DNA from: an uncultured Bacteroidota bacterium
GTDB taxonomy: Bacteria > Bacteroidota > Bacteroidia > Chitinophagales > Chitinophagaceae
Assembly (NCBI GenBank): GCA_946479615.1
Contig: CAMLGR010000001.1
Location: 1-64,000, forward strand
Length of the DNA stretch: 64,000 nucleotides
Reading direction: 5' to 3'
Shown: positions 26,432 to 35,564 of the stretch, one piece after another
How the letters are laid out: each line of letters begins with the position of its first letter
How positions within the stretch are numbered: the first letter of the stretch is position 1
Program-made: the position numbers and the translations under genes
Notes under the pieces: generated by a model
The model's input: only the letters and a program-made list of their open reading frames with translations
The model's database searches: none
Told to the model about the DNA's origin: nothing

Positions 26432-27775
26432 ATGCAACTGACGGCGCTTACAGCTATTTCCGCGATTGATGGCCGCTACCGGAAGCAGGTTCAGCATCTC
26501 GATGAATATTTTTCCGAATACGCCCTGATGAAATACCGGGTACTGATCGAAGTTGAGTACCTGCTTTTTCTTCATAAAAAGGAATTTGTCAAACTGCCCG
26601 GCAAAACGATCAAATACCTGCATAAGCTTACCGAGGATTTTGGTCCGGAAGATGCACAGGAGATCAAACAGATCGAGTTCATCACCAACCACGATGTAAA
26701 AGCCGTTGAATATTTCTTAAAGAATGAAGTGGAAAAGAATGGCGGCAGGAATGCCAAGGAATGGATCCATTTCGGCCTGACCTCGCAGGATATCAATAAT
26801 ACCGCCGTGCCACTGTCCTGGAAACACGCGATCGAATATGAATACCTGCCTTCCCTGCTCAACCTGAATACACAGTTGAAGTTGCTGGCCAAAGAATGGA
26901 AGGATATTCCCATGCTGGCGCATACACATGGACAACCCGCCAGTCCAACACGTGTCGGCAAAGAAGTAATGGTATTCGTGGAAAGGATCCAGAACCAGAT
27001 CGAACAGTTTATTGGCATTCCCTTCACCGGGAAATTTGGTGGCGCCACCGGGAATTTCAATGCGCATACGGCGGCTTTCCCGAAAACAGACTGGATCAAA
27101 ATGGGAAATGAGTTCATGGAACAGATCGGTCTCAGCCGCCAGCAATTCACCACGCAGATCGAACATTACGATAACCTGGCCGCTCATTTCGATTGCATGA
27201 AACGGATCAATAATATCCTGCTGGATTTTTGCCGGGATATCTGGACTTATATTTCGATGGATTATTTCAAACAAAAAACAAAAGCCGGCGAAGTAGGTTC
27301 TTCGGCCATGCCGCATAAGGTCAATCCCATCGATTTTGAAAATGCAGAGGGCAATTTCGGTATTGCCAATGCCCTGTTCGAACACCTGGCTGCCAAATTA
27401 CCGGTATCAAGATTGCAGCGCGACCTGACGGATTCGACCGTATTGAGAAACCTCGGTGTCCCCTTCGCTCATACCATCATCGCTTTCCGGTCCATTGAAA
27501 AAGGCCTGGAAAAATTGGTAATCAATAAGCATAAAATGGAAAATCACCTGGAGGATAACTGGGCAGTGGTTTCGGAAGCCATCCAGACGATCCTGCGCCG
27601 GGAGAATTATCCCCAGCCTTACGAGGCCCTGAAAGATCTGACCCGGGGCAATCGTTCGATCGACAAAAAATCGATCCACCAGTTCATCGACGGGTTAAAG
27701 ATTGATACTGAATTGAAAAAAGAATTGAAAAGAATCAGTCCTCATAATTATACCGGAATAGTGGCTAAATTCTGA
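26432..27775 (+). CDS. purB: Adenylosuccinate lyase
   Basis: A 447-residue fumarase-superfamily enzyme acting twice in purine synthesis: SAICAR to AICAR, and adenylosuccinate to AMP. The superfamily signature GSSAMPHKVNPIDFEN is at about 289-304, with the catalytic loop Ser. HTHGQPASPT (about 160-169) supplies the catalytic His. I choose ATG 26432 (MQLTALTAISAIDGRYRKQ); an in-frame TTG further upstream only extends into the repeat arm. Length matches E. coli-type PurB. Confidence 0.96.
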   Translation: MQLTALTAISAIDGRYRKQVQHLDEYFSEYALMKYRVLIEVEYLLFLHKKEFVKLPGKTIKYLHKLTEDFGPEDAQEIKQIEFITNHDVKAVEYFLKNEVEKNGGRNAKEWIHFGLTSQDINNTAVPLSWKHAIEYEYLPSLLNLNTQLKLLAKEWKDIPMLAHTHGQPASPTRVGKEVMVFVERIQNQIEQFIGIPFTGKFGGATGNFNAHTAAFPKTDWIKMGNEFMEQIGLSRQQFTTQIEHYDNLAAHFDCMKRINNILLDFCRDIWTYISMDYFKQKTKAGEVGSSAMPHKVNPIDFENAEGNFGIANALFEHLAAKLPVSRLQRDLTDSTVLRNLGVPFAHTIIAFRSIEKGLEKLVINKHKMENHLEDNWAVVSEAIQTILRRENYPQPYEALKDLTRGNRSIDKKSIHQFIDGLKIDTELKKELKRISPHNYTGIVAKF

Positions 27776-27817
27776 CCGCTGGTATTCCTTTAGCACAGTA
27801 TTTGATTTTTACTGGTC

Positions 27818-28213
27818 ATGAAACTTCTCGCATTTATCATCCTGGCCAGCATCTCGCTGCCGGCTTGTGAAAAGAACAAAGACAGTGATACCATCGTACT
27901 CGACGGCGCGTATAGCGGCACGTTCAGTCGCACCGGTATGGCTACCTCCAATGTGTTATTGCATTTTTCGAATAGCAGTTTTGATGGAACCAGCGATACC
28001 GGCAAATACCCGGCTATCTGTCATGGTAGTTTTGAAACCGATGAACATAATATTTCCTTTGCCGATGCCTGTACATGGACCGCTGATTTTGACTGGACAC
28101 TGATCCTTAACGGGAATTATTCTATCGATCTCACCAGTGATGATCTTATCCGGATCCGGCGTAGCAACGGAAGTGTTACGGATGAGTATTTGCTGAGGAA
28201 AGTGACACGATAA
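27818..28213 (+). CDS. Small lipoprotein of unknown function
   Basis: A 131-residue protein with a lipoprotein signal; the lipobox LPAC puts the acylated Cys at about residue 17. The mature part is rich in beta-prone segments (GAYSGTFSRTG, VLLHFSNSSFDG, WTLILNGNYSIDL) and may form a small beta-barrel or sandwich. I recognise no catalytic motif. It follows purB by 42 bp and may be read through from it. Convergent with prfC. Confidence 0.7.
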   Translation: MKLLAFIILASISLPACEKNKDSDTIVLDGAYSGTFSRTGMATSNVLLHFSNSSFDGTSDTGKYPAICHGSFETDEHNISFADACTWTADFDWTLILNGNYSIDLTSDDLIRIRRSNGSVTDEYLLRKVTR

Positions 28214-28218
28214 TAAAT

Positions 28219-28325
28219 AAGAATGTAAAATCTAAAATATAGAATGTAAAATGTAAAAGGGCTGTCTGGACCTTAGAATGATTTCTTTTTACATTTTAGA
28301 TTTTATATTCTACATTCTACATTTC
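28219..28325. repeat. Inverted word-repeat pair, AATGTAAAATCTAAAAT type
   Basis: The left arm (28219-28258) repeats GAATGTAAAATCTAAAATATAG; the right arm (28285-28325) repeats TTACATTTTAGATTTTATATTCTACATT. It lies between convergent genes and ends at the prfC stop codon. Same family as 31326-31415. Confidence 0.75.
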
Positions 28326-29915
28326 TCATTCCTTATGTATCTCCGACGTATAATGAAACGCTATCTCCGGGTTATTGGTCTTTTCGGTATTGAGAAACCA
28401 TTCACTTTGAGCGAGGTAGATCATGTGACCATCCTTATCGGCCCCGATATTGGCTTGCTTGAACCGTGAAAATTCTTCCAGCTTTTTAGGATCGGTACTG
28501 GTCAGCCAGCAGGCTTTGTAAAAAGGAAGGGTATTGAAGATAACAGATGCCCCGTATTCATGTAATAAACGGTACTGGATCACTTCAAACTGGAGCTCAC
28601 CCACACAACCAATGATCTTCTTATTTCCTCCGAACTGGGTGAATAATTGAGCTACCCCTTCATCCGTAAGTTGCAACAATCCTTTTTCCAATTGCTTGGT
28701 TTTCATCGGATCTTTATTCACTACCTCTTTAAATATTTCCGGTGAAAAAGAAGGGATACCGGTAAAGTAAAAATCTTCCCCTTCTGTCAATGTATCGCCG
28801 ATCTTGAAGTTGCCGGTATCGAATAGACCGACCACATCGCCCGGATAGGCATCTTCGATAATGCTTTTATCACGGGCCATGAAACTATAGGGATTGCTGA
28901 AACGGACATCCTTATCCAGCCGCACATGATGGAAATATTTATTGCGTTCAAACCGGCCGGAACAGACCCGTAAAAAGGCGATGCGGTCACGGTGTTTGGG
29001 ATCGAGGTTGGCATGGATCTTAAACACAAATCCGCTGAGTTTATCTTCTTCCACGTTAACGACACGCGCGGTAGTCTCCCGGCTGCGTGGTGTGGGTGCA
29101 ATACGGATAAAGGTGTCCAGCATTTCCTTCACCCCGAAATTATTGATCGCACTGCCAAAGAATACCGGGGCTACTTTCCCGGCCAGGTATTTCTCTACAT
29201 TCAGTTCGCCATAGACACCATCTACCAGTTCCACATCTTCACGGAGCTGTGCAGCATCCTTCTCACCCAGTTTGGCATCGAGCACCTCATCGTCCAGGTC
29301 GGAAATGGAGAATGTATCCTCATCGGCAGCCTTGGTATTGGCAGTAAAAAGCAGAAGGTCCTTATCATGAAGGTCATACACCCCTTTGAATTCCTTACCG
29401 CTATTGATCGGCCATGTCATGGGGTGAAGGGAGATGGTCAGTTCTTTTTCTATTTCTTCCAGCAGGTCGAACCGGTTCTTACCATCGCGGTCCATTTTAT
29501 TGATAAAAACGATCACTGGGGTATCGCGCATCCGGCAGACTTCCATCAGGCGGCGGGTTTGTTCCTCTACCCCGTTTACGCTGTCTACCACGAGGATCAC
29601 ACTATCAACTGCGGTTAAGGTACGGTAGGTATCTTCTGCAAAATCCTTGTGACCGGGTGTATCGAGCAGGTTGATCAGGGTCTTATTGTATTCAAAACTC
29701 ATGACTGAAGTTGCCACCGAGATACCTCTCTGGCGCTCGATCTCCATAAAATCACTGGTCGCATGTTTCTTGATCTTGTTGCTTTTAACGGCTCCGGCTA
29801 CCTGGATCGCACCCCCGAATAAAAGGAACTTTTCCGTCAGCGTGGTCTTGCCCGCATCCGGGTGACTGATGATCGCAAACGTGCGGCGGCGTTGTATTTC
29901 GTTGTGATATTTCAT
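28326..29915 (-). CDS. prfC: Peptide chain release factor 3
   Basis: A translational GTPase that recycles RF1/RF2 after peptide release. About 529 residues, the usual length. The G domain shows [18 protein letters not shown] (P-loop, about 17-34), the switch region [29 protein letters not shown] and the specificity motif INKMDRDG. The RF3-specific C-terminal region includes GAVGELQ-like [16 protein letters not shown] choose ATG 29915 ([15 protein letters not shown]) over an upstream TTG. It stands alone between two hairpins. Confidence 0.96.
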   Translation of the reverse strand: MKYHNEIQRRRTFAIISHPDAGKTTLTEKFLLFGGAIQVAGAVKSNKIKKHATSDFMEIERQRGISVATSVMSFEYNKTLINLLDTPGHKDFAEDTYRTLTAVDSVILVVDSVNGVEEQTRRLMEVCRMRDTPVIVFINKMDRDGKNRFDLLEEIEKELTISLHPMTWPINSGKEFKGVYDLHDKDLLLFTANTKAADEDTFSISDLDDEVLDAKLGEKDAAQLREDVELVDGVYGELNVEKYLAGKVAPVFFGSAINNFGVKEMLDTFIRIAPTPRSRETTARVVNVEEDKLSGFVFKIHANLDPKHRDRIAFLRVCSGRFERNKYFHHVRLDKDVRFSNPYSFMARDKSIIEDAYPGDVVGLFDTGNFKIGDTLTEGEDFYFTGIPSFSPEIFKEVVNKDPMKTKQLEKGLLQLTDEGVAQLFTQFGGNKKIIGCVGELQFEVIQYRLLHEYGASVIFNTLPFYKACWLTSTDPKKLEEFSRFKQANIGADKDGHMIYLAQSEWFLNTEKTNNPEIAFHYTSEIHKE

Positions 29916-29943
29916 AAAGAAGCGCAAAGGTACGGGAAGCCAG

Positions 29944-30042
29944 AAAATAAGGAATAAGGAACAAAAAATAAGAAATGTGGAAGTAACAGCCTGAGTACAG
30001 CTACTTTCTTATTCCTTATTTTTTGTTCCTTATTTCTTATTT
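29944..30042. repeat. Inverted word-repeat hairpin, AATAAGGAAT type, in a divergent gap
   Basis: The left arm (29944-29984) carries AATAAGGAATAAGGAAC and the right arm (30003-30042) carries GTTCCTTATTTCTTATTT, with AAAAAATAAG/CTTATTTTTT between; they are inverse complements. It is nearly the same sequence as 18233-18323, including the inner GAAAGT/AAGTAAC edges. It sits between divergently transcribed prfC and the ABC permease, so termination cannot be its only role. Confidence 0.8.
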
Positions 30043-30075
30043 CGTATTATTCTCACCGGTAACGTAAATTTGAAT

Positions 30076-31326
30076 ATGCTACGCCAGACCTTCGAAATCA
30101 TTGCCAGCAGTTTCATCATGGCTATGCAGGAATTGTGGAAGAATAAGCTCCGCACTTTCCTGTCGCTTTTTGGCGTAACCATCGGTATCTTTTGCATTAT
30201 CGGCGTACTGACCGTGGTACAAAGCCTGGAGTATAATATCCAGAATGAAATAAAATCGCTCGGCACCAATACTATTTATGTCGATAAATGGCAATACGGC
30301 GGCGGTCCTGATTATCCCTGGTGGAAGTATGTGAACAGACCGGTTCCGCAATATGCCGAATTAAGAGAGATCGCGGGACGCACTTCCAGTGCCAAATATG
30401 CCGCCTTCAAGATCGGCACCAATGATAACGTGGAATACAAAGGCAGTATTCTTTCCAATGTGACTTATTATGGAGTGTCGGAAGATTTTAATGAAATACA
30501 ACCCTTCGAGATCGGGTATGGACGTTATATCACGGATGGTGAATTCAATCAAGGCAGTAATGTGGTGGTGATCGGCAACGAGATCGGGGAAAAACTATTT
30601 GGAGAAGCGGAACTGGCGATTGACAAGACCATTTCCGTACGGGGCAAACAAGCTGTGATTGTTGGTGTGATCAAGAAACAGGGACAATCGATGATCGGAG
30701 GATGGAACTTCGATCAAAGTATTATTTTCTCTTATCGCTTTGCCCGGGGACTGATGAATGAATTGAAAGCTGATCCGCTGATCATGGTGCAGGGACACGA
30801 TAAAGTGACGAGTAAAGCATTGAAAGATGAATTGACCGGTACGATGCGGGCGGTTCATAAATTAAGTCCGACCAAGGAAGATGATTTTGCCCTGAATGAT
30901 ATCAATGACCTTAGTGATTCGATCAGCGAAGCATTTACCGGTCTTAATATTGGCGGCGCGATTATCGGCGGTATTAGTTTGATCGTTGGATTATTTGGCG
31001 TGGCGAATATCATGTTTGTATCAGTGCGGGAACGTACCGGGCAGATTGGTTTGAAAAAAGCGATTGGTGCGAAGAACCGGATCATCCTGACCGAATTCCT
31101 GCTGGAATCTTCTTTTCTCTGTATCGTAGGCGGCTTGATCGGCCTGGCGCTGGTATTCATTCTTTCCAAAATTCTCAGTGGTGCATTGGGCTTCCCCATA
31201 TTCATTTCTATCTCCAATATGTTGTGGACACTCTTCATTTGTGTACTGGTCGGTATCATCGCCGGTATTATTCCTGCTTATAAAGCCTCCAAGATGGATC
31301 CGGTAGTAGCGATCAGATCAAAATAA
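30076..31326 (+). CDS. ABC transporter permease, MacB/FtsX type
   Basis: A permease subunit of about 416 residues. It has one N-terminal membrane helix (about 25-48, after KNKLRTFLSLFGVTIGIF), a large MacB-like periplasmic core domain (about 50-280) and a C-terminal FtsX domain with three helices (about 288-310, 340-362 and 380-402) ending PAYKASKMDPVVAIRSK. Such proteins couple ATP hydrolysis to mechanotransmission or lipoprotein/peptide export. No ATPase gene is adjacent, so it must pair with one encoded elsewhere. I prefer ATG 30076 over TTG 30070. Confidence 0.9.
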   Translation: MLRQTFEIIASSFIMAMQELWKNKLRTFLSLFGVTIGIFCIIGVLTVVQSLEYNIQNEIKSLGTNTIYVDKWQYGGGPDYPWWKYVNRPVPQYAELREIAGRTSSAKYAAFKIGTNDNVEYKGSILSNVTYYGVSEDFNEIQPFEIGYGRYITDGEFNQGSNVVVIGNEIGEKLFGEAELAIDKTISVRGKQAVIVGVIKKQGQSMIGGWNFDQSIIFSYRFARGLMNELKADPLIMVQGHDKVTSKALKDELTGTMRAVHKLSPTKEDDFALNDINDLSDSISEAFTGLNIGGAIIGGISLIVGLFGVANIMFVSVRERTGQIGLKKAIGAKNRIILTEFLLESSFLCIVGGLIGLALVFILSKILSGALGFPIFISISNMLWTLFICVLVGIIAGIIPAYKASKMDPVVAIRSK

Positions 31327-31415
31327 TGTAGAATGCAGAATATAAAATGTAGAATGTAAAACGCCGGGATGAGTTACTTTTACATTTTATATTCTACATT
31401 TTAGATTTTACATTT
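31326..31415. repeat. Inverted word-repeat pair, AATGTAGAATGTAAAA type
   Basis: The left arm (31326-31361) repeats AATGTAGAAT and the right arm (31376-31415) is its inverse complement. It fills the gap between two codirectional genes and starts at the permease stop codon. Same family as 28219-28325. Confidence 0.75.
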
Positions 31416-31417
31416 CT

Positions 31418-32458
31418 ATGATGACAATCCTGGCCATAGAATCTTCCTGTGATGAAACGTCAGCTTCCGTATGCCGGGATGGAAAAATCCTTTCCAATTT
31501 TATTGCCAACCAGTCCATTCATGAAAAATATGGCGGCGTTGTACCCGAACTGGCCAGCCGTGCGCACATGCAGAATATCGTGCCGGTAGTAACTGCGGCA
31601 CTGCAAACCGCCAACTGTCCGCTGCCAACCCTGGATGCTATCGCATTCACCCAATCACCCGGGCTGATCGGTTCTTTACTGGTAGGATCACAATTTGCGA
31701 AATCACTGGCGCTGGCGCTTGATAAACCATTGATCGCGGTACACCACATGCAGGCGCATGTACTGGCAAACCTGATCGATGATCCGGCTCCTTCGTTCCC
31801 TTTTCTTTGTTTAACAGTGAGTGGCGGGCATACACAGATCGTATTATGCGAATCGCCGATCAGCATGAAAGTGATCGGTGAAACGATCGATGATGCCGCC
31901 GGTGAAGCATTTGATAAATCAGCCAAGTTATTAGGACTTCCCTATCCCGGCGGTCCGCTGATCGACAAATATGCACAAACGGGGAATCCGGATCGTTTTA
32001 AATTTCCTGAACCGCAGATCGCCGATCTCAATTTCAGTTTCAGCGGATTGAAAACATCTATTCTTTATTTTTTACAGAATGCAGGCAAAAGCAATTTGTA
32101 TAAAGAAGGATTCATGGCAACGGAAGAAGAGAAACAAACATTCATCAAAGAAAATCTTGCAGATATCTGCGCTTCTATCCAGCACCGGATCATTACTATT
32201 TTATTGAATAAGGTGAAAAAAGCGGCGCAGCAAACCAGTATCAAAAATGTTTGCCTGGCTGGTGGTGTTTCGGCGAATAGTGGCTTACGAAAAGCATTGA
32301 AAGAACTGGGAGAGAAAAACGGGTGGAACACCTTCATACCAGCATTTCAATATTGTACCGATAATGCGGCAATGATCGCGATCACGGGTTATTATAAATA
32401 CCTGGAAGGACAGTTTGCTGATCTTTCTGTTACGGCTTCGGCAAGGGCAAACTGGTAG
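31418..32458 (+). CDS. tsaD: tRNA N6-adenosine threonylcarbamoyltransferase
   Basis: Transfers the threonylcarbamoyl group to A37 of ANN-decoding tRNAs, working with TsaB/TsaE. The 346-residue protein begins with ILAIESSCDETSAS (about 4-17). It has the iron-binding HHMQAH motif (about 109-114), LTVSGGHTQIVLCE (about 132-145), the ASNH-fold loop GGPLIDKYA and CLAGGVSANSGLRK (about 276-289), plus FQYCTDNAAMIA near the C-terminus. Length is normal. Two ATG codons in a row open the frame. Confidence 0.97.
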   Translation: MMTILAIESSCDETSASVCRDGKILSNFIANQSIHEKYGGVVPELASRAHMQNIVPVVTAALQTANCPLPTLDAIAFTQSPGLIGSLLVGSQFAKSLALALDKPLIAVHHMQAHVLANLIDDPAPSFPFLCLTVSGGHTQIVLCESPISMKVIGETIDDAAGEAFDKSAKLLGLPYPGGPLIDKYAQTGNPDRFKFPEPQIADLNFSFSGLKTSILYFLQNAGKSNLYKEGFMATEEEKQTFIKENLADICASIQHRIITILLNKVKKAAQQTSIKNVCLAGGVSANSGLRKALKELGEKNGWNTFIPAFQYCTDNAAMIAITGYYKYLEGQFADLSVTASARANW

Positions 32459-32462
32459 TTTT

Positions 32463-32539
32463 GTTTCACGCAGCGGACGCAACGGAGCGGCGGCCGTCCT
32501 TAATAATGCCGTTGCTCCGCCGCGCCCGCCGCGTGAAAC
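32463..32539. repeat. GC-rich imperfect palindrome between tsaD and trmN
   Basis: Two 31-base arms (32463-32493, starting GTTTCACGCAGCGGACGC, and 32509-32539, ending GCCGCGTGAAAC) are inverse complements apart from six transition differences. The arms are built from GCGGACGCAACGGAGCGG-like words. It is far richer in G+C than the other intergenic hairpins. The differences pair as G-U wobbles more often in the minus-strand RNA. Confidence 0.8.
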
Positions 32540-32560
32540 CATATTATTTTTAATCAAACC

Positions 32561-33292
32561 ATGTCATTCAGGTTTAAACAATTTTTGATCGAACAGGAGC
32601 ATTGCGCTATGAAAGTCACCACCGATGGATGCTTATTCGGTGCGTGGTGTGCGGAGAAGATCAAGGCGCAGTTACCTGTACAAACAGGTGACAAGGAAAA
32701 GACGGCACTGGATATCGGCACCGGCACAGGATTGCTCTCTCTCATGATCGCACAGAAAAACACGCAATTACAAATCGATGCCATAGAAATTGACCGCGAA
32801 GCTACTGCACAAGCCAATCAGAATATACTGGCTTCTCCCTGGGATGAAAAAGTGCATGTATTTTATGGCGATGCCAGGAACTTCCGGTATCCCTCGAAAT
32901 ATAATGTTATCATCAGCAATCCTCCTTTTTATGAGAATGAATTGAGATCACCGAAAGAGAAAAAGAACATTGCTCATCACAGTGATGAATTAGGATTGAA
33001 GGATTTGTTTATGACCACTCATCAGCAACTGGAGGCCGGGGGAATGTTTTATTTTTTATTTCCTTTTAAGAGAAAAGAAGAGATTGAAAGTTTATTGCAG
33101 GAACAGGGATTATTTATAGAGGAGATGGTATTGGTCAAACAATCCACGCAGCATGATTATTTCAGGATGATGATTGCGGGCGGATGGGAGAAAAAAGAAA
33201 TAGTTGTCAGAGAGATGGCGATTAAGGATGTGAAAGACGAATACAGCAGTTCTTTTGTGGAATTATTGAAAGAGTATTATTTGTATTTATAG
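32561..33292 (+). CDS. trmN: tRNA1(Val) (adenine(37)-N6)-methyltransferase
   Basis: A 243-residue SAM-dependent N6-adenine methyltransferase (YfiC/TrmN6 family). N-terminus MSFRFKQFLIEQEHCAMKVTTDG is typical of the family. The SAM loop is ALDIGTGTGLLSLMIA (about 49-64) and the N6-MTase motif NPPFY is at about 125-129 (IISNPPFYENELRS). Target position is inferred from the family. It is convergent with the next gene. Confidence 0.9.
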   Translation: MSFRFKQFLIEQEHCAMKVTTDGCLFGAWCAEKIKAQLPVQTGDKEKTALDIGTGTGLLSLMIAQKNTQLQIDAIEIDREATAQANQNILASPWDEKVHVFYGDARNFRYPSKYNVIISNPPFYENELRSPKEKKNIAHHSDELGLKDLFMTTHQQLEAGGMFYFLFPFKRKEEIESLLQEQGLFIEEMVLVKQSTQHDYFRMMIAGGWEKKEIVVREMAIKDVKDEYSSSFVELLKEYYLYL

Positions 33293-33312
33293 AAAAAAAT
33301 CTTTTATATGCT

Positions 33313-33400
33313 TTTTCACCACGTAGGATCATAGAAACATAGAAATACACACATAGGAATTCTCTGTGAAACCTATGTTTCTATGATCCTATGTGGTGAA
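33313..33400. repeat. Inverted word-repeat hairpin, CACATAGGATCATAGAAACATAG type
   Basis: The left arm (33313-33346) reads TTTTTCACCACGTAGGATCA and continues TAGAAACATAG; the right arm (33371-33400) is the inverse complement ending CTATGTGGTGAAAA. It lies between convergent trmN and the dehydrogenase gene. Related to 13331-13370 and 39320-39436. Confidence 0.8.
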
Positions 33401-33402
33401 AA

Positions 33403-34602
33403 TCAGGCTTCAACATAATCCTTTAAATAAGAAAACTCTTTGGTCAACTTCCCCGCAGCAACAATCGTAGCACGATCGATAATGACCGAACTACCTTTCA
33501 CCAGATCTTCAAGAATATATTTGATCAGTTGCTCCCCGAAATACCGCGAGGCATCTCTTGGTAATTCATTGGGAAGATTACCGACTGCCATAACATCAAT
33601 CGTATTGCCGGTATAAGGCGCTGTTTTTTCAAAGCTGGTCTTATCTACTCCATACACCGGATCTTCGATGGTCTGATCGCCCAGGTTGATCGGCACAGAA
33701 CCATTGATATCATCGGTGATATCGGCAATGGTTTGTACAATAAAATTTTCCGAACTGATATCTGTTTTTTCAAACAGTCGCGGCACATTCTTATCCCAGA
33801 ACACGCCATTTAATAATATATCCGTTTGCGCTGCATAGGGAAGAAAGGTGCAGGCATATTCTTCGGGGTGATCATGAAAATGCTGACGGCTATACCTTCC
33901 TGTTGTTTTATGTGTATAAAGATCGATGCCTTTTAGTTGAGTGTAGACAGGATAAGAAAACCGCCGTTTTAAATAATCATCCGGCTCCACTTCATGTACA
34001 CCGAGCAGGTTCATGATCTCCAGGATGCCATGCGCTACCCTGCCCGAGCCGGTGACAGCGATCTTGACATTGGGAAGACGAAGTCCAAAATAATTATGGA
34101 TCAGTTCGCGGAAACTTCTTTGTTTATATACCCGTTCAAGCTGATATAAACCGGTGCGGTTACCATAGGCCATCATGCCATTGTGAGCGCCGACGATCCC
34201 TGCAAAAAAGCCAAAGCCGATAATCCGTTGTCCGTCGTCGTGTTCGAGGCATTCATAATCGATCAGGGTGATCTTCTTATCGATGATAGCCCGCAGCATA
34301 TCGCGGTTATAGGGTTGTTTTTTCTTGGTATGGGAAAAGAAAAGATAGGTTTTACCGGCGATCAGTTGGCGGACAGGAACTTCCTTGATACCAAACAGGA
34401 TATCGCAGTCGCTGACATCCTCTACTACTTCGGCGCCGGCGGAAACATATTCCCGGTCACTGAAACAGCGGTTGGGGGAAGACTGTACCACAATTTTCAC
34501 CTGCGGGGCATTTTTTTGTATCCATTTGCATTGGGCAGGGGTCAGCGCCACGCGGTTGTCAGCGGGGATTTTTCCTTCCCGTATTAGTCCGATCCTTATC
34601 AT
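33403..34602 (-). CDS. NAD(P)-dependent dehydrogenase, saccharopine/alanine dehydrogenase-like
   Basis: A 399-residue protein related to lysine-forming saccharopine dehydrogenase and alanine dehydrogenase. The N-terminus IGLIREGKIPADNRVALTPAQC is the alanine-dehydrogenase/PNT-type domain with the substrate Arg. A nucleotide-binding segment follows at about 178-200 (VKIAVTGSGRVAHGILEIMN, GxGxxxxG) and IDYECLEHDDGQRIIGFG is conserved. The substrate cannot be fixed by eye: lysine catabolism or another amino-acid/imine reaction are both possible. Divergent from hscB across about 67 bp. Confidence 0.8.
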   Translation of the reverse strand: MIRIGLIREGKIPADNRVALTPAQCKWIQKNAPQVKIVVQSSPNRCFSDREYVSAGAEVVEDVSDCDILFGIKEVPVRQLIAGKTYLFFSHTKKKQPYNRDMLRAIIDKKITLIDYECLEHDDGQRIIGFGFFAGIVGAHNGMMAYGNRTGLYQLERVYKQRSFRELIHNYFGLRLPNVKIAVTGSGRVAHGILEIMNLLGVHEVEPDDYLKRRFSYPVYTQLKGIDLYTHKTTGRYSRQHFHDHPEEYACTFLPYAAQTDILLNGVFWDKNVPRLFEKTDISSENFIVQTIADITDDINGSVPINLGDQTIEDPVYGVDKTSFEKTAPYTGNTIDVMAVGNLPNELPRDASRYFGEQLIKYILEDLVKGSSVIIDRATIVAAGKLTKEFSYLKDYVEA

Positions 34603-34669
34603 AGTTGTACCTTTGCAATCGTTCGTTAATGAAGGACAAATGTAATTTTAAAATTCGGGCTTCGGGTCA

Positions 34670-35197
34670 ATGAACTATTTTGAATTATTTGATATACCGG
34701 TACAACTGAAAGTGGATAAAGCAGGTTTGCATACCCGGTTTATCGCCCTGAGCCGGAAATACCATCCTGATTACTTTGCCAATGATGGACAGGAAAAGCT
34801 GGCGGAGGTGCAGGAAGTATCAGCGACCCTGAACAAAGCCTATAAAACCTTCCAGGACCCGGATGCGACAATCAAGTATGCATTACAATTAAAGGGATTA
34901 TTGGAAGAGGAAGAAAAATATACATTGCCGGCTGATTTTTTGATGGAAGTGATGGAACTGAATGAGCAGGTTATGGAGCTGGATCAGTCCGCGGCAGGCA
35001 GCCAGCAGCCGGCAGTTAAAGAACTGCAATCGGCTATTAATCATCTTCAAACTGAAATATATGAACCTGTTAAAGAAACTGTGGAGAGTTATCAGGAGGG
35101 TGTTACTTCCCAGGAAGCGTTGCTGCGAGTAAAGGAGTACTATTACAAGAAAAAATATCTGGATCGCATAAAGCGTGAATTAGCGGGAAAGCTGTAA
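34670..35197 (+). CDS. hscB: Fe-S cluster assembly co-chaperone HscB (J-domain protein)
   Basis: A 175-residue co-chaperone that delivers the IscU scaffold to an Hsp70. An N-terminal J domain (about 2-75) has the HPD motif in SRKYHPDYF (about 28-36) and DPDATIKYALQLKG. The C-terminal coiled domain (about 85-170) starts LPADFLMEVMELNEQVME, the scaffold-binding region. No hscA or isc gene is adjacent; Bacteroidota often use DnaK-type partners encoded elsewhere. Confidence 0.9.
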   Translation: MNYFELFDIPVQLKVDKAGLHTRFIALSRKYHPDYFANDGQEKLAEVQEVSATLNKAYKTFQDPDATIKYALQLKGLLEEEEKYTLPADFLMEVMELNEQVMELDQSAAGSQQPAVKELQSAINHLQTEIYEPVKETVESYQEGVTSQEALLRVKEYYYKKKYLDRIKRELAGKL

Positions 35198-35212
35198 TAT
35201 TGCAGCCCTGTT

Positions 35213-35310
35213 TAAGGTGTTAAATTTTGGGGGGTAGGTTCTAGATGAGAAGAGTTTATGTAGAATACAGATCCTCCTCGTTTAAACCCTACAACTTAAC
35301 ACCTAAAACC
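35213..35310. repeat. Inverted word-repeat pair, AGGTGTTAAATTTTGGGG type
   Basis: The left arm (35213-35239) starts AAGGTGTTAAATTTTGGGG; the right arm (35286-35310) is ACCCTACAACTTAACACC and AAAACC, its approximate inverse complement. Belongs to the TAACACCTA family. It separates hscB from tRNA-Leu. Confidence 0.6.
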
Positions 35311-35314
35311 AGTC

Positions 35315-35401
35315 GCCCGGGTGGCGGAATTGGTAGACGCAGCAGACTCAAAATCTGCCGTTCGCAAGGATGTGCTGGTTCGATTCCAGTCCCGGGCACC
35401 A
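35315..35401 (+). tRNA. tRNA-Leu (CAA)
   Basis: A class II tRNA: acceptor GCCCGGG/CCCGGGC, D-arm GGCGGAATTGGTAGACGC, anticodon stem GCAGA/TCTGC around CTCAAAA (anticodon CAA), a long variable arm (CGTTCGCAAGGATG) and T-loop GGTTCGATTCC. The 3' CCA is encoded (35399-35401). Confidence 0.96.
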
Positions 35402-35406
35402 AACGT

Positions 35407-35437
35407 AAACGCTTTGTAAAATCTTACAAAGCGTTTT
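35407..35437 (+). terminator. Intrinsic terminator of tRNA-Leu
   Basis: A 13-bp perfect stem (AAACGCTTTGTAA and its inverse complement) with loop AATC runs into a T tract. It starts five bases after the tRNA. The remaining bases to 35564 hold nothing I recognise. Confidence 0.85.
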
Positions 35438-35564
35438 TAGTTTGAATCAGTTTTGTTCTTTTTGGCTACCCAATATTCAATTGTTGGGAAAGAATAGTTT
35501 AGATGGTTCGACTGTCAGCCGCACTATTACCAATACGATGTTAGCAGTTCCTTGCTTTTGTTTA

